Below, piece after piece: positions 8,517 through 19,121 of a stretch of DNA of 64,000 bases. The first letter of the stretch is position 1, and each line of letters opens with the position of its first letter. Origin of the DNA: an uncultured Pseudomonadales bacterium (GTDB lineage: Bacteria > Pseudomonadota > Gammaproteobacteria > Pseudomonadales > Azotimanducaceae); contig OY282379.1 in the NCBI GenBank assembly GCA_958295875.1, positions 3,129,046 through 3,193,045 of the forward strand, in the 5' to 3' direction. Made by a program: the position numbers and the translations under genes. Under the pieces are notes generated by a model. That model was not told the origin of the DNA. It saw nothing but the letters and a program-made list of their open reading frames with translations, and ran no database searches.

Positions 8517-9587
8517 ATGCCCGCTGAGACCTTCACCGCCGATCAGAAGCAGAGCCTGCTGCGCGATGGCTATGTCATCGTGCGCGGCGCGGCGCCGCCG
8601 GAACAGGTTGCCCGCGCACGGGACCGCATCCAAGCCGCGCTGCCGAAGGATGAGCGTCGTTTGCTCGTGCCGGCCGGCCTCGCCACGCATGAAGACACGG
8701 TGGGCTTGTTGAACGACACCTGCCTCGCGGACATCCTCCGCAACGAGATGGGGCCGTATCCGCCCATCGTCAGCGCACAAGTCGCCGTCACCCCGCCCTA
8801 CGACGACCTCGACGGCGCGCCGGCGCCGCATGTGGATGGCAGCTGGAGCGGCAAAATACCGACAGACCCAGACGAGATCGACCTCGCCACCACCCGCCCC
8901 AAGGATGCCGCTCGCTACTTCGGCCCCGACGACGACGTGCGCGGCACCAACGACGGACAGCTATGGCTGGACCCAGACCGCACCATCTCCATCGGCAGCT
9001 ACACCGCACTGGTCGGCGTGGCGCTCAACGATCAAACCGAACCGGGCAATGGGCAATTCGGCGTGCTGAAGGGCATGCACGAGGCAGTGGAGGCAGTGTT
9101 TCGCCGCCAGCGCGACGCCGGCTCCGTCATCGGGCCGGAAGGGCTTGGTTGGCCGCGCATCAAAATCTCAGCATCTGGGCGTCCCTATATGAACGGCCTG
9201 CCGGACGCCGTGCGGGAAGCGGCGCACTGCGCCGCCGAGCAGGCACCGCCCATCGCGGGCTGGCCGTGGCGATGGGTCACCCCCGTGCTGCTGGACGCCG
9301 GCGATGCGGTGATCGCCCTGCATAGCTGCCCGCACACGCCCACGCCGAACCTCGGCCCGAATCCGCGCATGAATGTGTACTTCCGCGTCCGCCGCTTGCG
9401 CGAGGGCAACCCGCACGAAGGAACGCGGCGCCTCGGCCACGGCGTGAGCGACCACCCAGACCGCGGCTACTTCGGGCAATTCCTAGACTATCCGCCGGAC
9501 TACGACCCCTGGGCAACCTCCGTCGCCAAACTCTGCGACCACTGGAGCGAGTGGGACGGCATGCGGGAGTTGGTGGCCTCGGGTTGA
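8517..9587 (+). CDS. Phytanoyl-CoA dioxygenase (PhyH) family protein
   Basis: A 356-residue Fe(II)/2-oxoglutarate-dependent oxygenase. The N-terminus carries the family's DGYVIVRGAAPPEQV segment. The HxD half of the iron-binding triad is HVDGSW (His105, Asp107), the distal His lies in the VIALHSCPHTPTPN segment, and Arg residues in MNVYFRVRR are placed to bind 2-oxoglutarate. This double-stranded beta-helix family hydroxylates many small molecules and the substrate cannot be predicted from sequence. ATG start at 8517; no strong Shine-Dalgarno is seen. It diverges from the questin-oxidase-like gene. Confidence 0.82.
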   Translation: MPAETFTADQKQSLLRDGYVIVRGAAPPEQVARARDRIQAALPKDERRLLVPAGLATHEDTVGLLNDTCLADILRNEMGPYPPIVSAQVAVTPPYDDLDGAPAPHVDGSWSGKIPTDPDEIDLATTRPKDAARYFGPDDDVRGTNDGQLWLDPDRTISIGSYTALVGVALNDQTEPGNGQFGVLKGMHEAVEAVFRRQRDAGSVIGPEGLGWPRIKISASGRPYMNGLPDAVREAAHCAAEQAPPIAGWPWRWVTPVLLDAGDAVIALHSCPHTPTPNLGPNPRMNVYFRVRRLREGNPHEGTRRLGHGVSDHPDRGYFGQFLDYPPDYDPWATSVAKLCDHWSEWDGMRELVASG

Positions 9588-9671
9588 TGGCGGCCCCACG
9601 GTTCCGCTTCGCCGGCTGACTGATCGGGAGCGAGGCCTGTTGCCACAGGCGCTCGAGGGTGGCGACGCGGG

Positions 9672-10271
9672 CTAGTCCTGCCCTTTGCGGATGCTCTCCA
9701 TCAACAAGTGCATTGACGTGGAAGGGTTTCCTTGCGGGTCACCCTCAAGCTCGCGGTCACTGAGCGCCCGCTTCGCGCGTTCCACCGCTACGCCGTATTG
9801 ATTTTCAATGACGTCCGTGTCGGTGAACAACTTGCCGCGGTCGGCGCGGTAGCCGCTGCACCTCTGCGCCAGCAAGCGCTGGCAGTGGTGCCTGTCGATG
9901 GGCGCCGCGTAGTCTCTGTAGTGGAACACTGCCCACAGTTCGAAGCATGGATTGGATGCCGCCACGCGGATGTCGTTCTGCTTGGCAAGCTGGCGGGCTT
10001 GCTCGAACCGCGGGTGCTCGTCTTTGTCGAATACGGCCCAGACGCTTGCGGCATCGTCTTCGGTGGCGGCCCCCTTGAGTTTGATGGCTCTCTCCACCAC
10101 AGCCTTTGGCTCGAACCCGGTCGGCTCAACCCGCACGTTCGCCGCTCTGTGGATGCGAAGGAACTCGTGGATGTATCGCGGTTCGGTCTTCTCACCTTCA
10201 GTCACGACGATCATCCGGGGCTTCGGGTGTCGTTTAGGCCGACCACGGGAAGGTCTTCTCAAACGCGCCAC
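9672..10271 (-). CDS. rloB: RloB-like protein, predicted TOPRIM-fold nuclease
   Basis: A 199-residue basic protein of the RloB family (PF13707). The N-terminal strand ends in VVTEGEKTEPRYI with Glu25, the TOPRIM glutamate position, and FDKDEH around residues 81-86 supplies the acidic DxD-like pair. The SNPCFELWAVFHY segment is typical of RloB. GTG start. It lies 8 bases downstream of the RloA ATPase gene on the same strand, an obligate-looking operon. rloA/rloB were first seen as extra genes inside type I restriction loci; ATPase plus TOPRIM-nuclease pairs (OLD, Gabija, PARIS) are anti-phage effectors, so a defence role is likely but not proven for this pair. Confidence 0.82.
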   Translation of the reverse strand: MARLRRPSRGRPKRHPKPRMIVVTEGEKTEPRYIHEFLRIHRAANVRVEPTGFEPKAVVERAIKLKGAATEDDAASVWAVFDKDEHPRFEQARQLAKQNDIRVAASNPCFELWAVFHYRDYAAPIDRHHCQRLLAQRCSGYRADRGKLFTDTDVIENQYGVAVERAKRALSDRELEGDPQGNPSTSMHLLMESIRKGQD

Positions 10272-10279
10272 CGTGCCGC

Positions 10280-11590
10280 CTAGCCATCGAGCACGGCAGC
10301 GAGGTCGCCAATCACCGGTGCGCCGCCGATGCGGCCGTCGCGGTACACCTGTTCGAGGTCTTCGCGCGATCGGATGCGGTAGTCCGTCAACGGCGTGAAG
10401 CGCGAGACGCCCCTACGATCCTTCTCCGCGAGCCACACATCGTCGAGTTCGAGCCCATCACGCAGCAGGGAAGTATCGTGGACTGCGGTGACTAGCTGGG
10501 CGCCATGGCGGTTCGTCGCGCTCTTGAACAGCCGGACCAAGGCGGCCGTCAGGCGGTGATGGAGGCTTGCGTCCAGTTCATCCACCACGACCAAGTGACC
10601 CGCTGCGACAGCGTTGAGCACGGGGATGGCCAAGGCGGCCAATCTTTGCGTGCCGCGGCTCTCCAAGTCGAAGTCGAGCGGACGCGCCCCGTCGCCGACG
10701 GCGTGTTTGAAGCGGAGTTGTTTGGGCCGCTGCAACTGCTGCCACTGCTCATCGGCCTCGTCGGACGACCCGCTCAGCTCCGCAAGAAAATGGGAGACCT
10801 TCTTGAATCGCTCGTGATCGGCCTCCGTGGGCTTGTAGTCCTCTAGCTCGGTGCCAACCACGCCAAGATCCGCTTGGCGCATCAACTCCAGAAAGGCGTC
10901 CTGATGGGCGAAACCATCAAGGGACCGGGCGATCTCGAATTCCGCGGCTTCGCCACCCAATGGCTGCCAATGCTCCGCGAACTGCCGATGAATCGCACCG
11001 AGTTGAGGATGGTTGTTTTGCGCAGCAGCGGAAAGGAAGAGGCTGTTAGGCCGCGTGAGTGAGGCGGTTGCGCGGTTCTCGCCACGCAGGCGACTGCTGA
11101 AGTCCACTCGAGTCTGCCCGTCCGTGGTTTGCCGATCGAACAACATCTGCGTCGTCTGCCGTTTGTGCCGGACGATGCGGTGCAGCCACTCGCGGACATA
11201 TTCGGCCTGCGTAAACGTGAAACCGTATTCGTACACCTCTTGGGCGTCACCGGCCTCATGGTCGTTGATCGTGAACACGCAATCGAACCGGGTGGGGTTG
11301 TGTTCGCTGGCTTGGTCGAGCAGAAATGGATGCCGGGGGATGGGATCGCCGGCATCCCGAGACTTGTGCGACTCCACGATGTGCCGGCGCATCGCCCTGA
11401 TTGCGGCGACGAGATTGGACTTGCCGGCCGCGTTGGCGCCGTAGATCACGGCCACCGGCACCGCCTCCTCTCGCAGGATGGGTACAGGCAGCACATGGCC
11501 CCGCCGCTTGATCTGTTTGGCCGCCGTGAGGACTAGCTCCTGACGGTCGCGGATGGAGAGATGATTCTCCACTCCGAATCGAAGTAGCAC
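10280..11590 (-). CDS. rloA: RloA-like AAA/ABC-type ATPase
   Basis: A 436-residue ATPase of the OLD/RloA type (AAA_15/AAA_21). It opens with the characteristic N-terminus FGVENHLSIRD, has Walker A GANAAGKSN at residues 51-59, a signature-like region around SRGTQRLAALA and a Walker B VVVDELDASLHHRL near residue 340, followed by a switch-His region (LVTAVHDTSLL). The start is GTG. The order ATPase then TOPRIM protein with an 8-base gap repeats the standard rloA-rloB layout. No type I restriction hsd genes flank it here, so it is a free-standing copy. Likely to act as the sensor/motor that controls RloB (inference from related systems). Confidence 0.85.
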   Translation of the reverse strand: MLLRFGVENHLSIRDRQELVLTAAKQIKRRGHVLPVPILREEAVPVAVIYGANAAGKSNLVAAIRAMRRHIVESHKSRDAGDPIPRHPFLLDQASEHNPTRFDCVFTINDHEAGDAQEVYEYGFTFTQAEYVREWLHRIVRHKRQTTQMLFDRQTTDGQTRVDFSSRLRGENRATASLTRPNSLFLSAAAQNNHPQLGAIHRQFAEHWQPLGGEAAEFEIARSLDGFAHQDAFLELMRQADLGVVGTELEDYKPTEADHERFKKVSHFLAELSGSSDEADEQWQQLQRPKQLRFKHAVGDGARPLDFDLESRGTQRLAALAIPVLNAVAAGHLVVVDELDASLHHRLTAALVRLFKSATNRHGAQLVTAVHDTSLLRDGLELDDVWLAEKDRRGVSRFTPLTDYRIRSREDLEQVYRDGRIGGAPVIGDLAAVLDG

Positions 11591-11684
11591 GCCTTCACCC
11601 TCTCAGAAAGACGAGTTGCGGCGCATTGTGCCACGAATCCCTGATAGACGAGCTAGCAGACTCGTATGCGGCGGCCTTCCGTCA

Positions 11685-12680
11685 CTACGGCGTGTGGACG
11701 AACAGCTCGCTCGCCGGCCGCCAAGCCACGTCGGCTAGGGCTGCGCTGTCTGGCGTTGCTTGCAACCTCAGGTGCGGTGCGTCGCGCGCGGCCCCGGCCG
11801 GATCAAGGCCGCCCAGGTGGCCGCGCAGCAGCGCAGCGTCATCGGCATGGCCGCCGGCGGCGTACAGTTCGGCCAACCAACGCATCGCCAAGGCGTCTCG
11901 CTGTCGCGCCACGAGTTGGTAGAGCGCCTCGAAGCACTGCGGGGCATCCCCATCGCCGCACAGTCCGAGCCACGCAGCCAGCGCCTGCGCTTGCGGGAAA
12001 CCGGGTGCTTGCCGGAGCGCCGTTTGTGCATGGCCCAGCGCGGTGTCTGGATCCGCGACCCGCAGCGCCAGCCATGCATGAGCGTAGGGATTGTGCATAT
12101 CCCCGTGCAGAGACTGCCGGACCAACTCTTCGGCGCGCGTCGAGTCCCCGGCGCGGCCGAGGGCCCGTCCGCGCAGGAACGCTTCGTACGCATCGAGGGC
12201 CACAGGCGGCCCAGCCGTCACCGCAGACTCTCCCAAGAGCAGGAGCTTCTGCGCGATGGCGCGGGCGATGGCGTCGCGGATGGTGAAGAGCTCTGCCAGC
12301 TGTGCATCCCAATCTTCTTCCCACAGGGGGGCACGCTCGGCGAGGTTGGTCAGGCGCGCAGCGACCTGAAGGCCCGCGCCGGCGCGCCGCACCCGGCCTT
12401 GGATGGCGTGGGTGGCGCCGAGCTCATCGCGCAGCCTCGCCAAGCGGTTGGGGGAATCCCGGTAGGCGAATGTCGCAGCCGCGTCGAGCACAACAAACTC
12501 CGGCGCTTGCACGAGCGCGATGCGCACGTCCTCTGCGATGCCGTCGCCGAGCCACCGTGCGCCGTCCGTCCTAGATGCAGCATCGTCAAACGGCAGCACC
12601 GCCACCACGATCCGTTTTGGGGCGATGTCTGGCAACAACGCCCACCAGCCGACCACGGTGGCCACCACGATGGCGGCCAT
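11685..12680 (-). CDS. Membrane-anchored TolB/FlgO-like and TPR-repeat protein (start uncertain)
   Basis: Protein with an N-terminal transmembrane helix (AAIVVATVVGWWALLP), then a domain beginning KRIVVAVLPFDDAA with the GDGIAEDVRIAL segment typical of the TolB-N/FlgO-like region found in CadC-type and adenylate-cyclase-associated proteins, then several TPR-like helical pairs to the end. Such proteins usually carry an N-terminal winged-helix or cyclase domain before the membrane helix; here nothing recognisable precedes it. The frame is open back to 12902 but that part crosses the tRNA-Pro gene and cannot be coding. The ATG at 12680 lies inside the membrane helix; two TTG codons at 12701 and 12695 would preserve the whole helix and are realistic starts. 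Possibly an N-terminally truncated regulator. Confidence 0.6.
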   Translation of the reverse strand: MAAIVVATVVGWWALLPDIAPKRIVVAVLPFDDAASRTDGARWLGDGIAEDVRIALVQAPEFVVLDAAATFAYRDSPNRLARLRDELGATHAIQGRVRRAGAGLQVAARLTNLAERAPLWEEDWDAQLAELFTIRDAIARAIAQKLLLLGESAVTAGPPVALDAYEAFLRGRALGRAGDSTRAEELVRQSLHGDMHNPYAHAWLALRVADPDTALGHAQTALRQAPGFPQAQALAAWLGLCGDGDAPQCFEALYQLVARQRDALAMRWLAELYAAGGHADDAALLRGHLGGLDPAGAARDAPHLRLQATPDSAALADVAWRPASELFVHTP

Positions 12681-12841
12681 GCCGAGGATCGCCAACGCCA
12701 ACGCATGGGCCCTGCCTGTGGCTGGCGGCGCCAAAGGAATCCTGTGTGATGCACCAAGGCCGCGCCGCAAAGCAGGTGCTGCGGCCGATGCGCCGCGCCA
12801 CGAGCCACGCGTCGGCGAAGTCGGCGAAGAGAGCAGGGAAT

Positions 12842-12918
12842 TGGTCGGAGTGCGCGGATTTGAACCGCGGGCCCCTGCCTCCCGAAGGCAGTGCTCTACC
12901 AAGCTGAGCTACACTCCG
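12842..12918 (-). tRNA. tRNA-Pro (anticodon CGG)
   Basis: Folds as a standard 77-base tRNA on the minus strand: acceptor stem CGGAGTG paired with CACTCCG, discriminator A, encoded CCA at 12844-12842, D-arm AGCTCAGCTTGGTAGAGC, anticodon stem CTGCC/GGCAG with loop TTCGGGA (anticodon CGG, G37), and T-arm GGTTCAAATCC. The C1-G72 pair is characteristic of bacterial tRNA-Pro. Decodes CCG, a common codon in this GC-rich genome. Confidence 0.97.
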
Positions 12919-12970
12919 ATGCGACGAACGCCGCGCCGTTTACGCGACGGGCGCATTGTAATCCCGCGCG

Positions 12971-14119
12971 TCAGCGCATGCGAGCCACGGCGAAGTCGGC
13001 TAGCGCGTGCAACGCCTCGCGGTAGATGTTCGGCGGCAACGACGCCAACACTTGCCGCGCTTGAGCGGCAAATCCCTGGGCGCGAGAGCGCGTGTAATCC
13101 AGTGCGCCGGAGCGCTTCACCGCAGCCAAGATGTCGCCGAGGTCGCTCCGGCATCGGTTTTGCAGCGCTTCGCGCACCGCCGCGGCGTCGGCAGGGCTGC
13201 CGTGCCGCATCGCATGGATGAGGGGCAGCGTCGCCTTGCCTTCGGCGAGGTCGTCACCCACGTTCTTGCCCATCACGGCGCTGTCTCCGGCGTAATCGAG
13301 CCAGTCGTCCACGAGTTGATAGGCGAGGCCAAAGCGCAGCCCGTAGTCCCGCATGGCGGCGACGACGCCCGGCGTTTCGGCGGCGAGCACGGCAGCGGTG
13401 TGGGCAGACGCTTGGAAGAGCAGGGCTGTCTTGCAGCGCACCACCTCCATGTAAGCCTGTTCGGTGAGCGCGGCGTTGCCAAGGTTGTCGAGCTGCAGCA
13501 CCTCGCCCTCGGCGATGACATTGGTGGCATCCGCCAGAATGGCCATCACGTCCATGCGATTGAGCGTCACCATCAGCTGGAACGCCCGCGAATAGAGGAA
13601 ATCGCCCACCAACACGCTCGGCGCATTGCCCCATGTGGCGTTCGCGGTGGCGCGGCCGCGGCGCAGCGCCGAGCCATCCACCACGTCGTCATGCAGCAGC
13701 GTCGCGGTGTGCAGGAACTCGATGATGGCGGCCAGCCGCACATGGTCTGTGGCGTCATAGCCACAGCAGCGGGCAGTGAGCAAGACGATGAGCGGCCGCA
13801 GGCGCTTGCCGCCGCTCGTCACGATGTGCTCGCCGATGTCCTCCACCAAGCCCACCTCGGACGTGAGTTGGTGCGGGATGAGTGCATTGACTTGATGGAA
13901 ATCGCTGGCAACTAGGCGATGGATGTCTGCCAAGTCCAACGTGCGCTGGCGGCGCCGGCGCCGCAGCGATGTCTCGCTGCCTTGCCCATGCGCGAAAGGT
14001 GGCGCCAGGCGCTGCGCCCCGTCGCCATCGCGTTGGCCGCGCCTGGGCGGGGCGGCTGTTGCGACCGCTTCCGCGCCTGGGGAAAGGCTGCTTCGCGTTG
14101 CGGTGGGAACTGTCGCCAT
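12971..14119 (-). CDS. ispB: Octaprenyl/polyprenyl diphosphate synthase IspB
   Basis: All-trans polyprenyl diphosphate synthase that makes the isoprenoid side chain of ubiquinone/menaquinone. Both Asp-rich motifs are present: LLHDDVVDGS and LVDDWLDYAGD, plus the GGKRLRP substrate-binding segment. E. coli IspB is 323 residues; a TTG at 13939 would give 322. The ATG at 14119 is preceded by a well-spaced GGAG and gives a 60-residue basic, low-complexity N-terminal extension, and the frame is open from 14185. I report the ATG, but the TTG at 13939 fits the family length better. Divergent position from rplU-rpmA-obgE is the classical gammaproteobacterial arrangement. Confidence 0.92.
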   Translation of the reverse strand: MATVPTATRSSLSPGAEAVATAAPPRRGQRDGDGAQRLAPPFAHGQGSETSLRRRRRQRTLDLADIHRLVASDFHQVNALIPHQLTSEVGLVEDIGEHIVTSGGKRLRPLIVLLTARCCGYDATDHVRLAAIIEFLHTATLLHDDVVDGSALRRGRATANATWGNAPSVLVGDFLYSRAFQLMVTLNRMDVMAILADATNVIAEGEVLQLDNLGNAALTEQAYMEVVRCKTALLFQASAHTAAVLAAETPGVVAAMRDYGLRFGLAYQLVDDWLDYAGDSAVMGKNVGDDLAEGKATLPLIHAMRHGSPADAAAVREALQNRCRSDLGDILAAVKRSGALDYTRSRAQGFAAQARQVLASLPPNIYREALHALADFAVARMR

Positions 14120-14167
14120 CTGGCCAACTCCAACGTTGTCAAGCGCTCGGATGGCGGTGCGCCGCGT

Positions 14168-14196
14168 TTGTAAACGCGACGCCAAGCCCTTAGAAT
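14168..14196 (+). promoter_or_regulatory. Predicted sigma70 promoter of rplU-rpmA
   Basis: TTGTAA at 14168-14173, a 17-base spacer, and TAGAAT at 14191-14196. Transcription would begin near 14203, giving a leader of about 90 bases before rplU, with a short GCGCC/GGCGC hairpin around 14256-14270. Read by eye. Confidence 0.55.
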
Positions 14197-14292
14197 TGCG
14201 CCGCTTCGGCTCGCGGGCGGTCGCGCTCGCGGTGCCATTGTATTACACCCCGGTGGCGCCAACGGCGCTTCGGAGGGATCACGGAGCAACGG

Positions 14293-14613
14293 ATGTTCGC
14301 GGTCTTCGAGAGTGGCGGCAAACAGCATCGCGTCGCCGAGGGCGACGTCGTTCGCCTTGAGCGGCTGCCCGGCGGCGTTGGCGACGGCATCGCGTTCAAC
14401 CGGGTGCTCATCGTTGGCGAGCAAGACGCCGTGGCGGTCGGTTCGCCCTATGTCGAGGGCGCCTGCGTACACGCCGAAGTGGTAGGCCAAGGGCGTCACC
14501 GCAAGGTGCGCGTGGTCAAGTTCAAACGGCGCAAGAACTACCTGCGCCGCGCTGGCCACCGGCAGCACTACACCGAAGTGAGAATCAAGGGCATCGAGCA
14601 AGCAAGCGCCTGA
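14293..14613 (+). CDS. rplU: 50S ribosomal protein L21
   Basis: A 106-residue ribosomal protein of the large subunit, binding 23S rRNA near L20. The start FAVFESGGKQHRVAEGD and the basic KVRVVKFKRRKNYLRR segment are diagnostic. Full family length (E. coli 103). Preceded by CGGAG about 9 bases before the ATG and by a plausible promoter at 14168-14196. First gene of the conserved rplU-rpmA-obgE cluster, divergent from ispB. Confidence 0.97.
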   Translation: MFAVFESGGKQHRVAEGDVVRLERLPGGVGDGIAFNRVLIVGEQDAVAVGSPYVEGACVHAEVVGQGRHRKVRVVKFKRRKNYLRRAGHRQHYTEVRIKGIEQASA

Positions 14614-14681
14614 AGCGCCGGGCGGCCGGCGTGTGAGCCGGCGCGTGCTCGGTGGCACAAGGCGAAAACGGAGCAAGGGCG

Positions 14682-14951
14682 ATGGCGCACAAGAAGGCGG
14701 GCGGCAGCACGCGCAACGGCAGGGATTCCCACTCGAAGCGGCTGGGCGTCAAGAAGTACGGCGGCGAGTTGGTGCGCGCCGGGAACATCATCGTCCGGCA
14801 ACGCGGCACCCGCTTCCATCCCGGCGAGAACGTCGGCTGCGGGCGAGATCACACCCTGTTTGCCACCGCCGATGGCCATGTCCAGTTCACGGTGCGGGGG
14901 CAGCCGCGCCGCAAATACGTCAGCGTTGCCCCAGCCACCGCTGGGAGTTGA
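14682..14951 (+). CDS. rpmA: 50S ribosomal protein L27
   Basis: An 89-residue large-subunit protein whose N-terminal tail reaches the peptidyl-transferase centre. The diagnostic start [15 protein letters not shown] fixes the initiation codon at 14682, not the in-frame codon ten residues earlier. The [20 protein letters not shown] segment is conserved. Lies 68 bases after rplU with a purine-rich GAGCAAGGG before the ATG. Confidence 0.97.
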   Translation: MAHKKAGGSTRNGRDSHSKRLGVKKYGGELVRAGNIIVRQRGTRFHPGENVGCGRDHTLFATADGHVQFTVRGQPRRKYVSVAPATAGS

Positions 14952-17167
<2,216 letters not shown>

Positions 17168-17229
17168 GGCAGTTGTGGCGGACGGCCTTCGCCGTCACTG
17201 CGGCGCGGGGTTGGCCGCGCCAAGCGCTT

Positions 17230-17493
17230 CTAGCCGAGCGCCTTGATCTTGCCGTTCAGCCGCGACTTATGCCGCGCCGCCTTGTTCTTGTGCAGAATGC
17301 CGCGGCACGCCATGCGGTCCAACACTGGCACCGCCGCCGTGAACGCCGCCTGCGCTGCCTCCTTGTCATTCGCCTCCACCGCAGCGATCACTCGCTTCAA
17401 GTGCGTGCGGTAGGTGGACCGCCGGCTCACGTTGCGGGCGCGGCGCTTGATGGCTTGGCGCGCGCGTTTCTTTGCTTGAGGACTGTTCGCCAA
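17230..17493 (-). CDS. rpsT: 30S ribosomal protein S20
   Basis: An 87-residue, very basic primary 16S rRNA-binding protein, identical in length to E. coli S20. The N-terminus [17 protein letters not shown] is diagnostic and requires a TTG initiation codon at 17493. A TTG start is also used by E. coli rpsT, where it is part of the autogenous control, so the rare start is probably functional here too. Divergent from murJ, the conserved arrangement. Confidence 0.96.
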   Translation of the reverse strand: MANSPQAKKRARQAIKRRARNVSRRSTYRTHLKRVIAAVEANDKEAAQAAFTAAVPVLDRMACRGILHKNKAARHKSRLNGKIKALG

Positions 17494-17548
17494 TGCAATG
17501 CTCCGAGACGGGGCTCGACAGAGCGGCATAGTGTGCCCGCCGTGCGCC

Positions 17549-19111
17549 ATGGAGTCAACGCCGGCCGCTGACGAAGCGCCGCAGAGCTTGGCGGCGCAGG
17601 GCTCGGTGGTCGCGTCGATGACGGGGCTGTCGCGGCTGAGTGGCTTCGCCCGCGACGTGGTGCTGTCGCACTTCTTGGGCGCGGCCGGCGTGGCGGATGC
17701 CTTTTTCGTCGCGTTGCGCATCCCCAACACCTTCCGGCGCCTGTTTGCGGAAGGCGCCTTTGCGCAGGCGTTCGTGCCGGTGCTGGCGGAGTACCGCGCC
17801 GCCGAACGGTGGCGGCTCGATGCCTTTGTGAGCCGGGTGGCGGGCGCGTTGGCGCTGGCGGTTGGCGCGGTGACGGCGTTGGGGCTGGTGGGCGCCCATT
17901 GGCTGGTGCTGCTGTTCGCGCCGGGCTTCCACGGCGACGACGCGCGCCTTGACGTGACGGTGGACATGCTCCGCATCACGTTCCCATACCTCGCCTTCAT
18001 CTCGCTCACCGCGTTCGCCGGCGCGTTGCTGAACAGCTTCCATCGCTACGCGGTGCCGGCGTTCACGCCGGTGCTGCTGAACGCAGCGCTCATCATTGCG
18101 GCCATCGCGGCGACGCCGGCGTTTGAGACGCCGGCCATGGCGCTGGCGTGGGGCGTCCTCTTCGCCGGCGTCGCGCAGCTCCTTTTCCAGTTCCCGTCGT
18201 TGCGGCGTTTGGGCCTGTTGCGGGCCCCGACCGTACAGTTGCGCGACCCCGGCGTGCGCAAGATGGGGCGGCTGTTGGGGCCGGCGGTGTTCGCGGCTTC
18301 GGTGAACCAGATCAATGGGCTGGTCGGCGGCATCCTTGCCTCGCTTCTGGCCGCCGGCAGCATTTCGTGGCTCTACTATGCAGATCGCCTCATGGAACTT
18401 CCTGTCGGGCTGGTGGCCGCGGCGCTGGGCACGGTGTTGCTGCCCACCCTGTCGCGCCTGCATGTGCGTGGCGACGCTGGCGGCTTTGCCACAACGCTGG
18501 ATTGGGGTTTGCGCATGGGCATCCTGCTGGGGCTGCCGGCGGCGACGGCGCTCTTTGTCCTCGCCGCGCCGCTGACCGCGACGATCTACCAGCACGGCGC
18601 GTTCACCAGCCACGACGCGTTGATGGCCACCGCTGCCCTGCAGGCGTTCGCCGTTGGGCTGCCGGCCATCGTGCTGGCGAAAATCGCCGCGCCGGGCTAC
18701 TTCGCCCGGCAAGATACCACGTCGCCGTTCCGCTACGCCGCGGCATCCGCGGCGGTGAACTGCGGGTTCGGCTTGGCCACGTTCTGGTGGCTTGGCCATG
18801 TGGGCCTCGCGCTGGCGGTGAGCGTTGCGGCGGTGGTGAACGCCACGTTGCTGCTGCGCGGCCTCCTGCGGCGTGGCGACTATGCGCCGACCCGGGCGCT
18901 GTGGCGTGCGCTGGGCACGGCGGCCGGGGCCAGCGCTGCGATGGCCGCGGGCCTCGCTTGGCTCGCGCCCGATGCGCACTGGTGGTTGGCTGCCAGCATC
19001 AAAGCGCGCGTGCTTGAACTGGCGCTGGTGGTGGCGGCCGGGGCGCTGGCGTACTTCGCCGTCATCTTTGCCCTCGGCTCGCGGCCGCGGGATTTCCGGC
19101 ACCGTGTGTAG
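17549..19111 (+). CDS. murJ: Lipid II flippase MurJ
   Basis: Polytopic inner-membrane flippase that moves lipid II to the periplasmic side for peptidoglycan synthesis; MOP/MATE-like superfamily with about 14 hydrophobic helices. Conserved features: [23 protein letters not shown] at the first helix, [23 protein letters not shown], and [14 protein letters not shown]. The ATG at 17549 gives 520 residues (E. coli 511); an in-frame codon at 17498 would overlap the rpsT start region. Ten bases separate it from ribF. Confidence 0.95.
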   Translation: MESTPAADEAPQSLAAQGSVVASMTGLSRLSGFARDVVLSHFLGAAGVADAFFVALRIPNTFRRLFAEGAFAQAFVPVLAEYRAAERWRLDAFVSRVAGALALAVGAVTALGLVGAHWLVLLFAPGFHGDDARLDVTVDMLRITFPYLAFISLTAFAGALLNSFHRYAVPAFTPVLLNAALIIAAIAATPAFETPAMALAWGVLFAGVAQLLFQFPSLRRLGLLRAPTVQLRDPGVRKMGRLLGPAVFAASVNQINGLVGGILASLLAAGSISWLYYADRLMELPVGLVAAALGTVLLPTLSRLHVRGDAGGFATTLDWGLRMGILLGLPAATALFVLAAPLTATIYQHGAFTSHDALMATAALQAFAVGLPAIVLAKIAAPGYFARQDTTSPFRYAAASAAVNCGFGLATFWWLGHVGLALAVSVAAVVNATLLLRGLLRRGDYAPTRALWRALGTAAGASAAMAAGLAWLAPDAHWWLAASIKARVLELALVVAAGALAYFAVIFALGSRPRDFRHRV

Positions 19112-19121
19112 AATCCCCGCC

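Noticed and set aside
12842..12866. tRNA-Pro 3' end as an attachment site for an island carrying RloAB
   Set aside because: No integrase gene and no second copy of the tRNA 3' end was seen to the left within the window.
12680..12902. N-terminal extension of the TolB/TPR protein beginning inside the tRNA
   Set aside because: The tRNA-Pro gene is certain, so codons overlapping it cannot be the protein start.
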